This document shows, piece after piece, positions 25,240 to 36,890 of a DNA stretch of 64,000 bases (position 1 is the stretch's first letter; each line of letters begins with the position of its first letter). Location: assembly GCA_036346225.1 (NCBI GenBank), contig JARFIW010000968.1, positions 868,001-932,000 on the forward strand, given 5' to 3'. This stretch comes from Platerodrilus igneus (taxonomy: Eukaryota > Arthropoda > Insecta > Coleoptera > Lycidae). The position numbers and the translations under genes are program-made. The notes under the pieces are model-generated. The model was not told the origin of the DNA, did no database searches, and saw only the letters and a list, made by a program, of their open reading frames with translations.

Positions 25240-25251
25240 ATTACAAATATT
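25240..25251 (+). repeat. Target-site duplication, left (12 bp)
   Basis: ATTACAAATATT here is repeated exactly at 29171-29182. It encodes the ITNI segment of the pogo-like protein on both sides of the inserted retrotransposon. Confidence 0.9.
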
Positions 25252-25646
25252 ATCCCTATAGTAGGGGATAAAGAATACTACTATAGTAAGCCTGCTTATC
25301 GTAAAAGGCGATTAAAAGGCGCAGCAAGGGGCAGCAGCCTTGCTGGCTAAAAGATATTGGAGGAGGGTCGGTTGGTCTCGGGCGATCCTCAATAATTTAC
25401 AAGCTTGTTGGGGGTTGGCCGTGACGGATACGGCTTTTTGCTAAAATCTTTAAAACTGCGTTGTGGAAAGATATGGGAGCCTACCACAATATTTCCCAGG
25501 TGTGCGTGGCCTAAAACACGAATTACATATGATGGAGAGCCCACAAGTAAAATTCTTATCCGAGGTAAAATACTCCCTCATTCGGATCTCCGGGAGGGGT
25601 ACTTGGGGCTCGTCATCGTAAGAATATAAAACAACAGTTCGATTTA

Positions 25647-28457
25647 GTGATAGGGACTTGGAATGTAAGGTCATTACTCAGAGTAGATAAGTTAACGAAT
25701 TTATTAGTCGAAATGAGAAAGGAAAAGCTGGACATTTTAGGTATTAGTGAGGTGAGATGGCCAGATAGTAATGACTTTTGGAAAGATAATTATAGAATAA
25801 TTACAACTTCTTCAACTAATGGACAGGCAGGCGTAGGAATAGTGTTAGGTAAAAGATTAGGGCATAAAGTTAAAGAGTACTTACAATTTAGTGATAGAAT
25901 AATTATGGTTAGATTGAGTACAAAACCCACAGACACTGTTTTGGTACAGGTTTACATGCCAACAACTCAGTACGAGGATGAGGAAGTAGAAAAGGTATAC
26001 GAGGATATAAATAGTATAGTGAGAAAAGTAAAGTAGATGAGAATTTAATAGTTATGGGCGATTTTAATGCGTCAGTGGGAGAAGGTAGTGAGGGAAAAAT
26101 GGTAGGAAAATTTGGGTATGGCAGACGAAATGATAGAGGAGAAAGATTAGTTGAGTTTTGCCAGGAACATAGATTAGTAACTGTAAACACCCTATTCGAA
26201 CAACATATTAGGAGAAGATATACCTGGAAAGCGCCAGGATAGGGCTAGATACCAAATAGATTATATTTTAGTTAAACAAAGATTTAGAAACCAAGTTAAA
26301 ACTGTCGTAGTTATCCAGGGGCTGACATAGATAGCGATCATAACTTAGTTAAAATGAAGTGTAAACTAAAATTCAAAAATTGAGAAAGGTTAAAAGAGAG
26401 GATGGGATCTAGGTAAGCTTAATGATAGTAGGGTAAAAGAGGAATATAAACAAGTATTAGATATTAAGAGCAAAGAGATAGCTGTAGGAGGAACGTAGAA
26501 AATAAATGGAAAGAAATCAAACTGACTGTACATGATACAGCAACACAGACTATAGGTAAGAAAAAATAGAAGCGAGAAAACCGTGGGTAACAAAGGAGAT
26601 ATTAGATTTAATAGAGAATAGAAGAAAGCTTAAACCTTTCAGAGAAGTGGATAGTGAAAGTAAGCAAAAATATAATACAGTTAGAAATAAGATAGTACAT
26701 GAGTGTAGAAAAGCTAGAAATAAATGGATGGAGGAGAATTGTAAGGAATACAAGATGATTTGAGAGTAGGTAAGATAGACAGGGCTTACAGGGCAGTTAA
26801 AAAGTTTTTGGGAAGATAGGAAAAATATAATGGTATTAGAGACGAGAATAATGAGCTTCTAATAAATAAAGTTGAGATAGCAGATAGATGGAAAAGATAT
26901 TTAGAAGATTTATATAAGGGAGACGATATGGATGAGTTAGAGAACGACCAAGAAGAGGATGTAGAAATAGGGTTCTCAATATTAAGAGAGGAATTTGATA
27001 GAGCTGTTAGGGATCTTAAACTAAATAAAGCGCCAGGGATAGACGATATTCCCGCAGAATTAATAAAATATGCAAGTCAGAAAACTTTAGACAGATTATA
27101 TGAACTAGTAAAGGTAATATATGACACAGGTGAGGTTCCAATAGATTTCGAAAAAAATATTATTATCCCAATCCCAAAAAAGTCAGGAGCTGATAGGTGT
27201 GAGAATTTTAGAACGGTTAGTTTAACTTCTCATGCTTCCAAAATACTAACAATAATAATTAAAAATAGAGTAGAAGCTTTAACTGAGAATTATTTAGGCG
27301 AAGACCAATATGGTTTTCGTAAAGACAGAGGGACTAGAGAACCGATACTAATGATTAGGCTAATTATCGAAAAAGGTTACAAAAAATAAAAGACTCATTT
27401 CGCGTTTGTAGATTTAGAAAAAGCATTTGATAGGGTTAATTGGATTGTTATGTTCAGGGTTTTGCAAAAATAGGAATCTCTCATAGGGATAGAAAAATTA
27501 TTTACAGTCTATATAAAACCAAAGCGTAGTAATTAGATTGGATGAAATAGAAAAGGAAGCTAAGATTAGAAATGGGGTTAGATAGGGTTGTATACTGTCT
27601 CCCTTGATTTTTAATGTTTATATTGAGGAAGCTTTAAACTTAGCTAGAGAGAGAAAAGAGATAGGTATTAGTGTACAGGGACAGAAAATAGACATGTTAC
27701 GTTTTGCAGATGATATAGCCATTATAGCAGAGTCTAGAAAAGAGTTAGGAGAGTTTTTAAATATTTTAGATGAGATACTGCGGAGTAACTATAGTATGAG
27801 AATTAACTCAGTAAAGACAAAGATAATGACAAGTGAGTTACAGCCTAGTTCTAAACCAAAATTAAAAATAGGTAATACCGAGTTAGAGGAGGTAGATGAG
27901 TTTTGCTATTTAGGTAGTATAATTACAAAGGATGGACGTAGCAGAAGGGATATAGTAGCCAGAATAGCTCAAGCTAGAAAATGTTTTTAAAAAGAAAAAC
28001 TTACTAATAGCTAATAGTATTAGTTTAGATAATAGAAAAGTTTCTTAAAGTCGTACGTATGGAGCATTCTACTATACGGTAGTGAGACTTGGACAATTAA
28101 AGAAGTAGATAAGAAAAGATAGAAGCTTTTGAAACTTGGTGTTATAGGAGAATGTTAAAGATTAGTTGGACAGATAGAGTAACAAACGAGGAAGTTTATA
28201 GAAGGATAGGTGAGGATCCCTGTATGTGGAAACAATTGAAGGTCAGGAGAGATAGAATGATAGGGCACCAGTTAAGACATGAGGGACTATTTAGTAAAGT
28301 CTTAGGTTATAGACTACCAAATAAAAATAGAGTAGGAAGGCCTAGACAAAGCTATATTAGTCAAATTATTAGAGATTTAGGTTGTGAAGGGTATGTGGAC
28401 CTTTTTAGACTAGCTCAGAATAGAAAAGAATTTAGAGCTGCGTCAAACCGACTTTAA
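25647..28457 (+). pseudogene. Endonuclease-reverse transcriptase of RTE-like element (frameshifted)
   Basis: The APE-type endonuclease begins MIGTWNVRSLLRVDKL and has DILGISEVRWP, VYMPTTQYEDEE, then in another frame MGDFNASVGEGSEGKM and DSDHNLVKMK. These are the N, E, D-N and D-H catalytic blocks. The reverse transcriptase follows: NKAPGIDDIPAELIKY, IIPIPKKSG, EDQYGFRKDRGT, then QKIDMLRFADDIAII with the FADD catalytic motif, and SVKTKIMTSELQP. The C-terminal part has ISWTDRVTNEEVYRRIGED, IGHQLRHEGL and RVGRPRQSYISQIIRDLG, typical of the RTE-like proteins abundant in insect genomes. The enzyme nicked target DNA and primed reverse transcription there. At least five frameshifts or stops (for example near 26035, 26245, 27388 and 27990) inactivate it. 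Confidence 0.9.
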
Positions 28458-28495
28458 GTAAGTCCGAAAACAAAACAAAAAAAAATCAGTTAACT

Positions 28496-28867
28496 AAATG
28501 TCACCAGGACATAACTCACAATTAGTTAGCGGTCTGGCATGTTTGTAGCGTTTCGTTGCTTAAGCCTTACCTTAACATATAATTTAATAAACGTCACCAT
28601 GACATAACTCACAATTAGGTAGCGGTCTGGCATGTTGGTAGCGTTTCGTTGCTTAAGCCTTACCATAACAGATAATTGAATAAACGTTTTCATGACATAA
28701 CTCACAATTAGGTAGCGGTCTGGCATGTTGGTAGCGTTTCGTTGCTTAAGCCTTACCATAATAGATAATTTAATAAACGTCATCATGACATAACTCACAA
28801 TTAGGTAGCGGTCTGGCATGTTGGCAGCGATTCGTTGCTTAAGCCTTACCATAACATATAATTTAAC
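28496..28867. repeat. 93-bp tandem repeat, four copies
   Basis: The core GGTCTGGCATGTT starts at 28531, 28624, 28717 and 28810, a constant 93-bp period. Copies differ by only a few bases. The array lies within the RTE insertion, between the end of its coding region and the duplicated 3' end. The minus-strand ORF over it is repeat-derived (MVRLKQRNATNMPDRYLIVS recurring). Confidence 0.95.
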
Positions 28868-29016
28868 ACTTTTCCTTTTTTGAAGCGGATAACCAGGTTA
28901 TATTTCATTTCCTTATAAATGGTAATCATGCAAACATGTTAGAGTTCTTTAACAACCATCAGGTTGCTAATATCTATGTAGAGCCAGCTGGATAGGAAAA
29001 AGATAGAAGGATATAG

Positions 29017-29170
29017 GAAGACCTAGACCAAACTATATTAGTCAAATTATTAGAAATTTAGGTTGTGAAGGGTATGTAGAGCTTTTTAGATTAGCACAGA
29101 ATAGAAAAGAAGTTAGAGCTGCGTCAAACCGACCTTAAGTAAGGTCGAAAACAAAATGATGATGATGATG
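29017..29170 (+). pseudogene. Second copy of the RTE 3' end, with terminal hairpin and GAT tail
   Basis: Nearly identical to 28336-28476 (GRPRPNYISQIIRNLGCEG against GRPRQSYISQIIRDLGCEG). It ends in the hairpin CGACCTTA-AG-TAAGGTCG (29130-29147), then AAAACAAA and the ATG run that abuts the right target duplication. This copy has the true element terminus. The upstream copy has an imperfect hairpin and an A-rich tail instead. Confidence 0.85.
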
Positions 29171-30683
29171 ATTACAAATATTTTCTACTCATGGCTTCTT
29201 AAAGAAAATATTATGTTTCTCATAATATTATATGTCGATGACCACAAATCACATTTTAGAGATAAGAATATTGTCTTAATTAGTCTCTTACCCAACTCCA
29301 CACACTGATTACAGCTATTGGATGTTGGTTTACTTAAATCTTATAAAAGTAGCTGGAAAAAGTGCATTCATAGTTGGAGAAAGGAACATGGTCCGAACAT
29401 GTTAAAAAAGATAATTTTGCAACAGTACTGAAAACAGCGCTAGACAAAATTAGAGATATTAAATCTATTCTCACTAATGCTTTTCGGGTCTGTCGTATAA
29501 TTTCTTTTAATGTTAACATTGTTGATTATAGCAAAGTTTTGACACAAGTTAATAAACTCAACCGAGATCTGGAAGGTAATATAGCACATATTATACCTGA
29601 AGTGGAAAAGCATTTGAAGTTTATCGAAAACAATGTTGAAGAAAACAAATTAGAACATTTTTATCAGTCACGATGAGAGAACTGGGAAGGGGTATTGAAG
29701 ACAAGAACCTGTACATAATTTTGTTGGCTGTTTTTAGAACTGCTGGTTTAACTTTTACATCACAGCAATAAAAAGGAAACATTCTTTCTGATACAGACAA
29801 TGACATGCCGCCTGCTACTAGCATCATTATCTCAGTCACCATTACAGTATATTAACAAAAATGTGTAATAGAAATAGAAGATGATTTGCTGTTAAGTGGT
29901 GAATGAATAAATTCCCTTGTTAGTACAGATAATGAAGAGCAAGCAAGAGGGAATAGTTAAATCACAGTAGGAAGTCAAATTGAAAATTCAAATTGTGACA
30001 AATCTGCACTTTCAGCAACTATTAACAAAGAAGATCCATGCAAAATTAAAAATCAAAACGAAATGATTAGCATTATTAATAGCTTTGTTCAGAACAAAGG
30101 ATTAGATCTGCCAGGTGACACCAACAATGAAAATATACAACACAATAGTAATCATCAGGAAGAAGCAAACAAGTTGCAACTAAGTGCTTCAGAAATTAGA
30201 AAAGCCCAGATAATGCTAATAGTCAAATGAGCAATACTGTTGTGCTTGGTGGAATAATCAAAAATATGTTGAATAATAGTTACAAAAACAGCAATAAAAA
30301 TGTAGACGATATTATAAATGTACTTGAAGCAAGTCCCAGTAGCCAGGAAGAAGATGCAGATTGTGCATAAGGTAGTATTCCATCTCGATTTAAAAGATCA
30401 CTGTTTTGGCCTGAAGCCACTTCCCAAAAGAAAATATCAAAAAATAAAAAAGGAAAAGTTCCGTCAGTAACAACATCTGATGCCTGGAGGGAATACTCTG
30501 ATAGAAAAGATAGCAGAAGGTAACAGATTGATGCTGAAAAAGAGGCCAGAAAACGCAAGAGAGAAGAAAATAAACAGAAAATAGAACAAAATTTAAAAAA
30601 AGGAAAAAGCAACGTTAAGGGAAGAGACGCTAAAGCTGCTACAGACACTACAAATCTACAGAATACTGATATAGAAATTAATG

Positions 30684-30697
30684 CGACCCTAGATACC
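30684..30697 (+). repeat. Target-site duplication flanking SINE (14 bp)
   Basis: CGACCCTAGATACC here is repeated exactly at 30999-31012, directly bracketing the SINE. Confidence 0.9.
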
Positions 30698-30998
30698 GTG
30701 CATTTATATTTCCAATGCTCCACCAGAAGCTACTACATTGGCCAGGAGGCGAGTTTTTTTTTGCCTGGAAATTTAGAATTTTGCCGAACCCTTGCCGTTC
30801 CAGGTAAGGTAGGGATCTTTAACGTGCGTGACAACACTAACACACAGAACCTCCATTTAACCTCTCATCCGAACGAGGGCGTAATTTTTGTGAAAAATGC
30901 TCACCTGCCATTTTTCAAGCAGTCGGCCGTGTTGGGATTCGAACCCAGGACCTTGGGATCCGTAGTCTTACGTTACTACATTGATCCACAGCGACGCC
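30698..30998 (-). mobile_element. tRNA-derived SINE (301 bp) inserted in the pogo-like element
   Basis: On the minus strand the element starts at 30998 with GGGCGTCGCTGTGGATCAAT and has a perfect polymerase III B-box (GGTTCGAATCC, complement of GGATTCGAACC near 30945). It continues into a ~200-bp body and ends at 30698 with an A/T-rich tail. A 14-bp target duplication defines its ends. The head is also found at 44545-44690 and the body at 45250-45425. It has no protein product and needs a LINE for movement. The ORF 30698-31279 is therefore a chimera of antisense SINE and pogo C-terminus. Confidence 0.9.
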
Positions 30999-31279
30999 CG
31001 ACCCTAGATACCAATAAACCAGCTGTTAACAACTATGTAATAGTAAAATATGAGGGAGAGTACTATCCCAGATTTATTACCATTATACAAGATAAACGTG
31101 CTTTTATAAGCACTATGCAAATGAGTGGACTCGACCAATGGAAATGGCATCGGCAGAAAAATGAAATTTGGTATAAACTTGAAGAAATCATTGAAAAGAA
31201 ATTAACCCTCCGCAAGAATTCAATAAACAAATTTTTTTGTAGTTCAGGAAATAAAAAATACCAAACTTTTATGTCATAA

Positions 31280-32339
31280 ATCTGTACAGTTGATAGCATA
31301 TTTTAATTTTCAAATGTTTTAACTTTTTGCTTTAAGTTTGTTTGAGTGTGTGCAATAAATTGGTAAGAATTAGTTTCTTTTAATTAAATTTTCAGTTTCT
31401 TTTCTCTTGTCGGAGTTATGGTCAAGGTCAAGTCTATTAGAATAATGTACCCTGTTGGAATTATGTTCTCCCACGTGACTGAATTCTGTACAATTTTCAA
31501 ATAAACCTGTCCGAAATATGTACTCGTGTAAGACTCAAATTTGATATATTTTTAACTGTTTTCAATAAAAATTTACGAAATACTAGATTCAATTCAAATA
31601 TTTATAATCCAAACTACACCACAAAAATAATTCCTAGAACATATTTTTGTTTTCACTATTTTAATTGCTTTATTTCTGGCAATAAGTCCCTTAAAGTGTT
31701 GGAATTGTGTACAATTACGTTGTATTCACAATTTAAACAATATATTTTAGTTCTGAAAAGAACTGTATTATAAAATATCCAAGAACATAAGCGATAAAAC
31801 CAAAAATAAACAAGAACCAGCAGGACAACAAAATGACAAGATATCCAATGACAAATGCTTGGATTTGCAAGAGAAATTGGCGGCAACACGGTACAAAACC
31901 ACCAACCTTTATTGTTTTAAATGACAATATTCTTCATGCGTAATTCTAGGTATTCATTTGCTTACAGTTATCTACATTTCATTGCTACATTTGACGTCAT
32001 CCTAAAGGTATTTTCAATGGTCTACATATTGCCTTATTGTGCACTGTTAATTCGGAATAACAATACAAAAAGCGAAATTTGTTCTTAAGAGAACCGTTTT
32101 GATACAAAGTAAACATGAAAAATTCGTAAAATTGCTAAAAACAACAAATCACAAATAGCAGTCGACGAATGCAGAATGAAATGATATTTAAGGAAGTGGC
32201 AACAAAAATTACTGTATGTGACGTCAATACACTGATTCGTGGAATGGAGCATGTCAAGCGTAACTAAACAAAGGTTTATAACTTCGTAATTTTGATTGAT
32301 AGGCTTTAAAAAACAATTAATCCATTCCTAAAGAAAATT
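31280..32339. other. Intronic sequence, nothing recognised
   Basis: AT-rich DNA following the pogo-like element. Right-hand terminal repeats of pogo could lie here but were not identified. Confidence 0.35.
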
Positions 32340-32810
32340 AAAACTGTTTCTATTAAATGTAAGGAGGGTTTCAGGAATGGGCTCTTTATTTCCTCTCAAA
32401 AACTTATCAGGTGGGGGTACTTTCTGTCTCACAAACCTGGCTAGAAATATCCTCAACAATAATTGCAGCAGCTTTCTTAACAATCTAAAGTCTTTTCTCT
32501 TGTCCATTTTTTAACACCTGATGGTACCAAGCATCAATCAAAATTTTATATGCTGTTTTTAAAACACATTACCTGCTTCTTGTATGAAGAAAGGGTAATT
32601 ATTATATTACTTTCAATTTTTTAGTAGAAAAGGTTTAACTGTCTTTTTGTCAGGACGATAATTACCCTTGATTTGACGCATCACTATTCTCAAGATAAAT
32701 GTAAACGCCTTTCATTGCTGCTTCAATATCATTGGTAGAAGGATCTCTTTTTCTCATTTCTTGTGTTTTTGAGTGGTTGCACAGTTTTCTCATGCATAAA
32801 CTATGATACT
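32340..32810 (-). pseudogene. Relic of an unnamed repetitive protein-coding family
   Basis: Minus-strand readings give CMRKLCNHSKTQEMRKRDPS, NDIEAAMKGVYIYLENSDAS, then VKKAAAIIVEDISSQVCETE and, after a frameshift, PPPDKFLRGNKEPIPETL. This has protein-like composition in spite of stops. It resembles a multi-copy invertebrate ORF family that I have seen in annotations but cannot name. No catalytic motif can be assigned. Confidence 0.35.
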
Positions 32811-32900
32811 GACAATCAGAGGTATCGTTATTTTATTTTGTTGAGTAAAGTTAAGGAACCAAAATTAGTTTTATTCAAGATAGAGTAACAGTTCTACCGA

Positions 32901-32902
<2 letters not shown>

Positions 32903-32968
<66 letters not shown>
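32903..32968. repeat. (TA)n microsatellite
   Basis: About 33 uninterrupted AT dinucleotides. Confidence 0.98.
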
Positions 32969-32972
<4 letters not shown>

Positions 32973-33249
32973 TTAAATGTCAAGAATAGCAAAAACATTT
33001 TTATTGTATTTAAAAAAAATAACGATTCTTATGTATTTTTCCAATGAGATATTGATATCTCACTCTATAGTAGAAAAATACATTACACAGACTATTCATC
33101 ATTATAGACTATATAGTGTCATGGCTGTACTTTGGACGCATAATTCAACACTCGCCCGTAATCTACAATGATAAATCATATCATAACTAATTACTATTAA
33201 TAACACTCATGCACCCAAAGACAGTTAGTTAAGTCAAAACAAATCACCT

Positions 33250-34720
33250 AAATCCAGCATGTTCTACACAAAAATAATGTTTAGTTTTCGGCAACGCCTT
33301 AGTACATATATCTGCTAACATTTTATCTGTTGACATATATTTAAGATCAAATTTTTGATTTCTTACAACTTCCCTAATAAAATGAAATTTAGTGTCAATA
33401 TGTTTTGTCCTATTATGAAAAATTGAACTTGACACCAATTACTGCGCACTTTGATTGTCATTGAAAATTGTAATTGTGTCATTGAAACAAGTTAATTAAT
33501 TTAGTAAACCCTTGATAAAAATAACTTCCTTTTCAGCTTGAGTAATTGGAATATACTCCGCTTCGGTGTTACTAAGTGTAACACAAGGCTGCTTTTTTGC
33601 TATATGACCTTCGATCGAGTTCGTTATTCGCCCATTCTGCATCTGCAAAACCTTCCACATTCACTCTCACATTTTATTAAAACTTAAACTTAAATAAGTA
33701 GCTAAATATCTTAACACCCGTTTTGCAGCTTTTCAATGTGCCATTGTATAACAAGTGTTAAACTGATTTAAAAATGAAGTAGCATATGCAATATCAGATC
33801 TAGTATCGATCCAGGTACATCAGGGAGCCTATAAGAGACTGGTAGGGCAAGTTATCGGTACAGTGACTTTTCTCAACTTCATTGTTTAGTTTGAAATTTA
33901 CTTCCATACGAGTACTTGCAGGTTTTGCATTGTAGATGTCAAATTTGTTTAACAAATCCATGATAAAAGATTTCTGGTTAATTTTTGCACCACCTTGAAA
34001 TTTCTCGATATTTAAACTTAGACAAAATCTTGCATTCCCCAAATCTTTTATACTGCACTTATATTCAAAATATTTCTTAAGAGCAATTTTCTTTTTTATC
34101 ATCGGAAAATATCAAAAAATCGTCCACATGCAAAGCCAAAACATTAAAGGATTTACCGTAGGAATCATATTTTAATTTGTGATATCCTATTTTACTCAAT
34201 ACATTTTCAACTCTTTTATGCCAAACTCTAGAAGCCTGTTTCAAGCCATAAAGTGCTTTCTTTAAAAGACACTTTGAACTCATTACCTTTGCTAATAAAA
34301 ACTTCTGGTTGTTGCATGTAAATGGTCTCATTTAGATTTCCGTTTAAAAATGCAGTATTAATATCTAAATGATTAATTAACAAATCTAGTTCAGCTGCTA
34401 AAGCAAATAAAATCCTTAAACCTGTTTTACATACCGCAGGTGAGAATCTTTCATTATAATTAACACCAAATTCTTGAGTAATACTCTTAGCCACTAAGCG
34501 AGCTTTATGTTTTACGACTTCACCATGTTCATCCCTTTTCACGCAGAACACCCATCTGCATTTGATCACTTTCTGATCTACAGGTGTATCAACGAATTTC
34601 CATGCTCCATATTATTTCAATGAATCCATTTCTTTAATCATCGCAGTTTCCCATTGTTTCCTATCTCGGCTTATTATCGCCGAATTGTAGTTAGTAGGCA
34701 CATCCTCATCTCCTGAAACA
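33250..34720 (-). pseudogene. Ty1/copia polyprotein relic (RT and RNase H)
   Basis: On the minus strand from 34720: [68 protein letters not shown] and [15 protein letters not shown]. The catalytic box is [10 protein letters not shown] (usually YVDD), followed by NLPYQSLIGSLMYL and, at the end, the RNase H segment KHIDTKFHFIREVV and DICTKALPK. This is the standard order of copia reverse transcriptase and RNase H. Frameshifts near 34235 and 34090, stops, and a gap between 33440 and 33800 inactivate it. Gag, integrase and LTRs were not recognised; the element is probably truncated. Confidence 0.9.
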
Positions 34721-34739
34721 AACGACTGGTAAAGTATAG

Positions 34740-35590
34740 TCAGAGTATTGAGGGCAGCTTCTTGTCTCGCACTGTCTGCTGTGTTACTGGTTGTTCAGCA
34801 GTGTCGCAACTCTCTATCATATCTTCATTATCAGAATAATTATGACGTGGAGAGTTTAATGCCGTTTCATCAACTGGTAAATTTATTTCTGAAGCATTGT
34901 AATTTTCTTCATCATTACCAACAAAGAAAAAATTGGGTTGCCAACTACCTGATGTTGATAAAAAAAATAAACATAAATATGTTCACTTATACAGCTAAAC
35001 GAATTGCAGGGACTAATTCTTAACCACCACCCAGGGTTGCCGCCTATTTATTTTTGAAATACCGGACGGAATGCAGGATAGCGACAAAGCTGTACTTAGA
35101 ATTTCACTGCTATAACTTTAAGTGCACAGGTAGAGTATAAATATAATACTAAATTAAAATTTTCAGTGAAAGTATCTAAAAAACCTAACGTGCTTCTCAA
35201 AAACTCGACAAAAATCACAAGTATCTTAAGCCTTGAGCGTTACTCAAGAACTACAAAAACAACTAAAGAAAAATTAATCCTAAAGTAAACAAACAGAATA
35301 GCTAAAGACTGCAACAAATATTAAACCCAGAAATCTTATATCAGAAAGTAATAATGAATACGAAATAATAAATAAAAACAAAAATCGAAAAACTTTATTA
35401 AATCAAAAAAGAATCAAAATGAACAAAAAAAAAAAAATGGTTCATTACGTTTATTTTAATTTAAAGGTATATTTTATATTACTTTTAGTAGATTGAATTA
35501 ATTCTAGATTTTCATTAATGTAGTAAACAAGTTCAGCACATGTCATATTAAAATTAATGCAAATTGCAATTCTGCTTTTATTAAATGTAC
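34740..35590. other. Intronic sequence between copia and hAT relics
   Basis: Lysine/asparagine-codon-rich AT DNA with no recognisable coding segment. The part next to 34740 may be a decayed copia integrase-RT linker. Confidence 0.3.
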
Positions 35591-35599
35591 ACTGCACCT

Positions 35600-36890
35600 G
35601 TTTTAACTGTTTGACCATTTTAAGTTCATAGTACAGAAAACTCTTTCAGCGTAGAAATTTGAAGGCGAAATACTGAGAATATAGAAAATCACCTGAAATA
35701 TAGTAGGGAACTTCTTACCTGATCTAAAAAATTTATTTTTGTCAACTTTAATATTATCCTGCAGCAGTTGTTTAATGCAAAAATAATCGTCGAAAATCAA
35801 GTCAGTAACCATTTCCTGCAGTTGCAGTTCTTCAACAATTAGGTATAGGTTAAAAAAATTAAAGTCCTGCTTTAAGTTTAGAATTGATAAAACTATATTA
35901 TCTCCAGATTATAAAAAAAATCAAATTTCTGCTGCAAATATGCAATTGCACTTCTTAAAAAGTCATTTAGTTTATTTATAATGTTAGACTTACGCTGGTT
36001 TAACTTTAGAGAGCTCTGCATTGCTTGCATACCATAAAATCCTTCTTTTAACCTTGATTCAAGGTTTTCTTTTAATTCAAGCATTAAAGAATATATTTCG
36101 ATAGATGTTGCAGAATCGTTCTGTAATAAAAGAGATATTTTTAGAAACACCGAACGGATATTTGCATTAAAATGCACATAAATAAATGGCCCTTTATATA
36201 AATGTCGTTAACCTCGGTTTGGTGGTCATTTATTTCCAGAACATTTTAACCTCTGATGGGCACTCATCGCCAAGAAATACAAAATAGGATCTTATAGCAG
36301 GATAGAACTTAAGAATTCGCTCGATTGCATGGCCTACAAACAACAATCTTGTAGGAACATGATTTAAAAGTTCCTGAAGTTCTAAGTCAACAAACCAAAA
36401 ACTCTCTTCTTAAAGAACCTGAACTAAAATAGCTATAAATTAACAATATGCACCAAACAGCCGTTTTTCAAAATTCTAGAATTTCTCTCTATCAATAAAG
36501 TAAAACAAAATCAAATAATACCAAAGCTTGCATTGTTGTGGTCTGCAGAAAAGGATGCAACATTTTTAATTACCAAATTTACAGTTTTTAGTGTTTTAAG
36601 AATAGAATAGGAAATCGCATCTGCTTTTTCAGATGGTTTCTCAAAAAAATCAATTTACATTATACTGCATTATCCACAGTAAAATATCTAACATATATTG
36701 GGTACATTTTTCTGTTACCTTTGTTTGAAGTATCTCTTGCCATTGAGAAGTAGACAGAAGTATGCTTGTAAGTTGCAGTTCTGCGTGTGCTGACTTCAAT
36801 AACCACATATGGTGAAGTTAATGGACGTGTAAAATTATGAGCAATTTTAATATGCGAAACCTTCAAGTACCTACCAGTAGTAAATTGCAA
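35600..36890 (-). pseudogene. hAT-like transposase relic (DUF4371/ZMYM type)
   Basis: Minus-strand segments in order are FSMARDTSNKGNRKMYPIYV (the D-x-S-N-K-G-N-R-K block), EKPSEKADAISYSIL, then LQELLNHVPTRLLFVGHAIE with RILKFYPAIRSYFVFLGDEC, SLMLELKENLESRLKEGF, and the C-terminal dimerisation end FQVIFYILSISPSNFYAERV with MNLKWSNS. This matches the layout of the hAT-derived proteins with DUF4371-type catalytic domains that are widespread in insects and vertebrates. Several stops and frameshifts show decay. Terminal repeats were not found. Confidence 0.8.

Larger units (their letters stand above)
25252..29170 (+). mobile_element. RTE-like non-LTR retrotransposon (3.9 kb)
   Basis: The insert is bounded by a 12-bp target duplication, has a GC-richer 5' leader, an APE endonuclease plus reverse transcriptase reading region, and ends in an ATG/GAT trinucleotide run (29157-29170). 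The interior also holds a 93-bp tandem array (28496-28867) and a second copy of its own 3' end (about 29017-29170). It therefore has either a doubled 3' end or a nested 5'-truncated copy. It interrupts the pogo-like transposase. Confidence 0.9.
24412..31279 (+). pseudogene. pogo/Tigger-like transposase, interrupted by RTE and SINE
   Basis: The N-terminus has the psq-type helix-turn-helix: KKNLKSALNAFKNGTPCATA, AAKMFNISRSTLIGKIKG, then WIIDMTNKGFPIIKEQLID. The CENPB-like segment PG-HWYEGFLHRH, VTKNSIRSWFKEMNEYL and the catalytic-region NADESTFFLAPK follow with frameshifts. APPMVMYCYETIPKSI and NNGWMTSESFYEFITNI lead to the RTE insertion at 25252. Directly after it the same protein resumes: ITNIFYSWLLKENI, YVDDHKSHFRDKNI, then KDNFATVLKTALDKI. 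After a charged linker, and the SINE at 30698-30998, the C-terminal domain ends NYVIVKYEGEYYPRF, MQMSGLDQWKWHRQKNEIWY. Multiple stops make it inactive. Without the insertions it would be about 2.6 kb. Confidence 0.85.

Noticed and set aside
28496..28867. Regularly spaced repeat that could suggest a CRISPR array
   Set aside because: Units are contiguous 93-bp copies without distinct spacers, inside a retrotransposon insertion in eukaryotic DNA.
30280..30723. Minus-strand ORF rich in Phe, Leu and Ser
   Set aside because: Antisense of the lysine/glutamate-rich linker of the pogo-like transposase.
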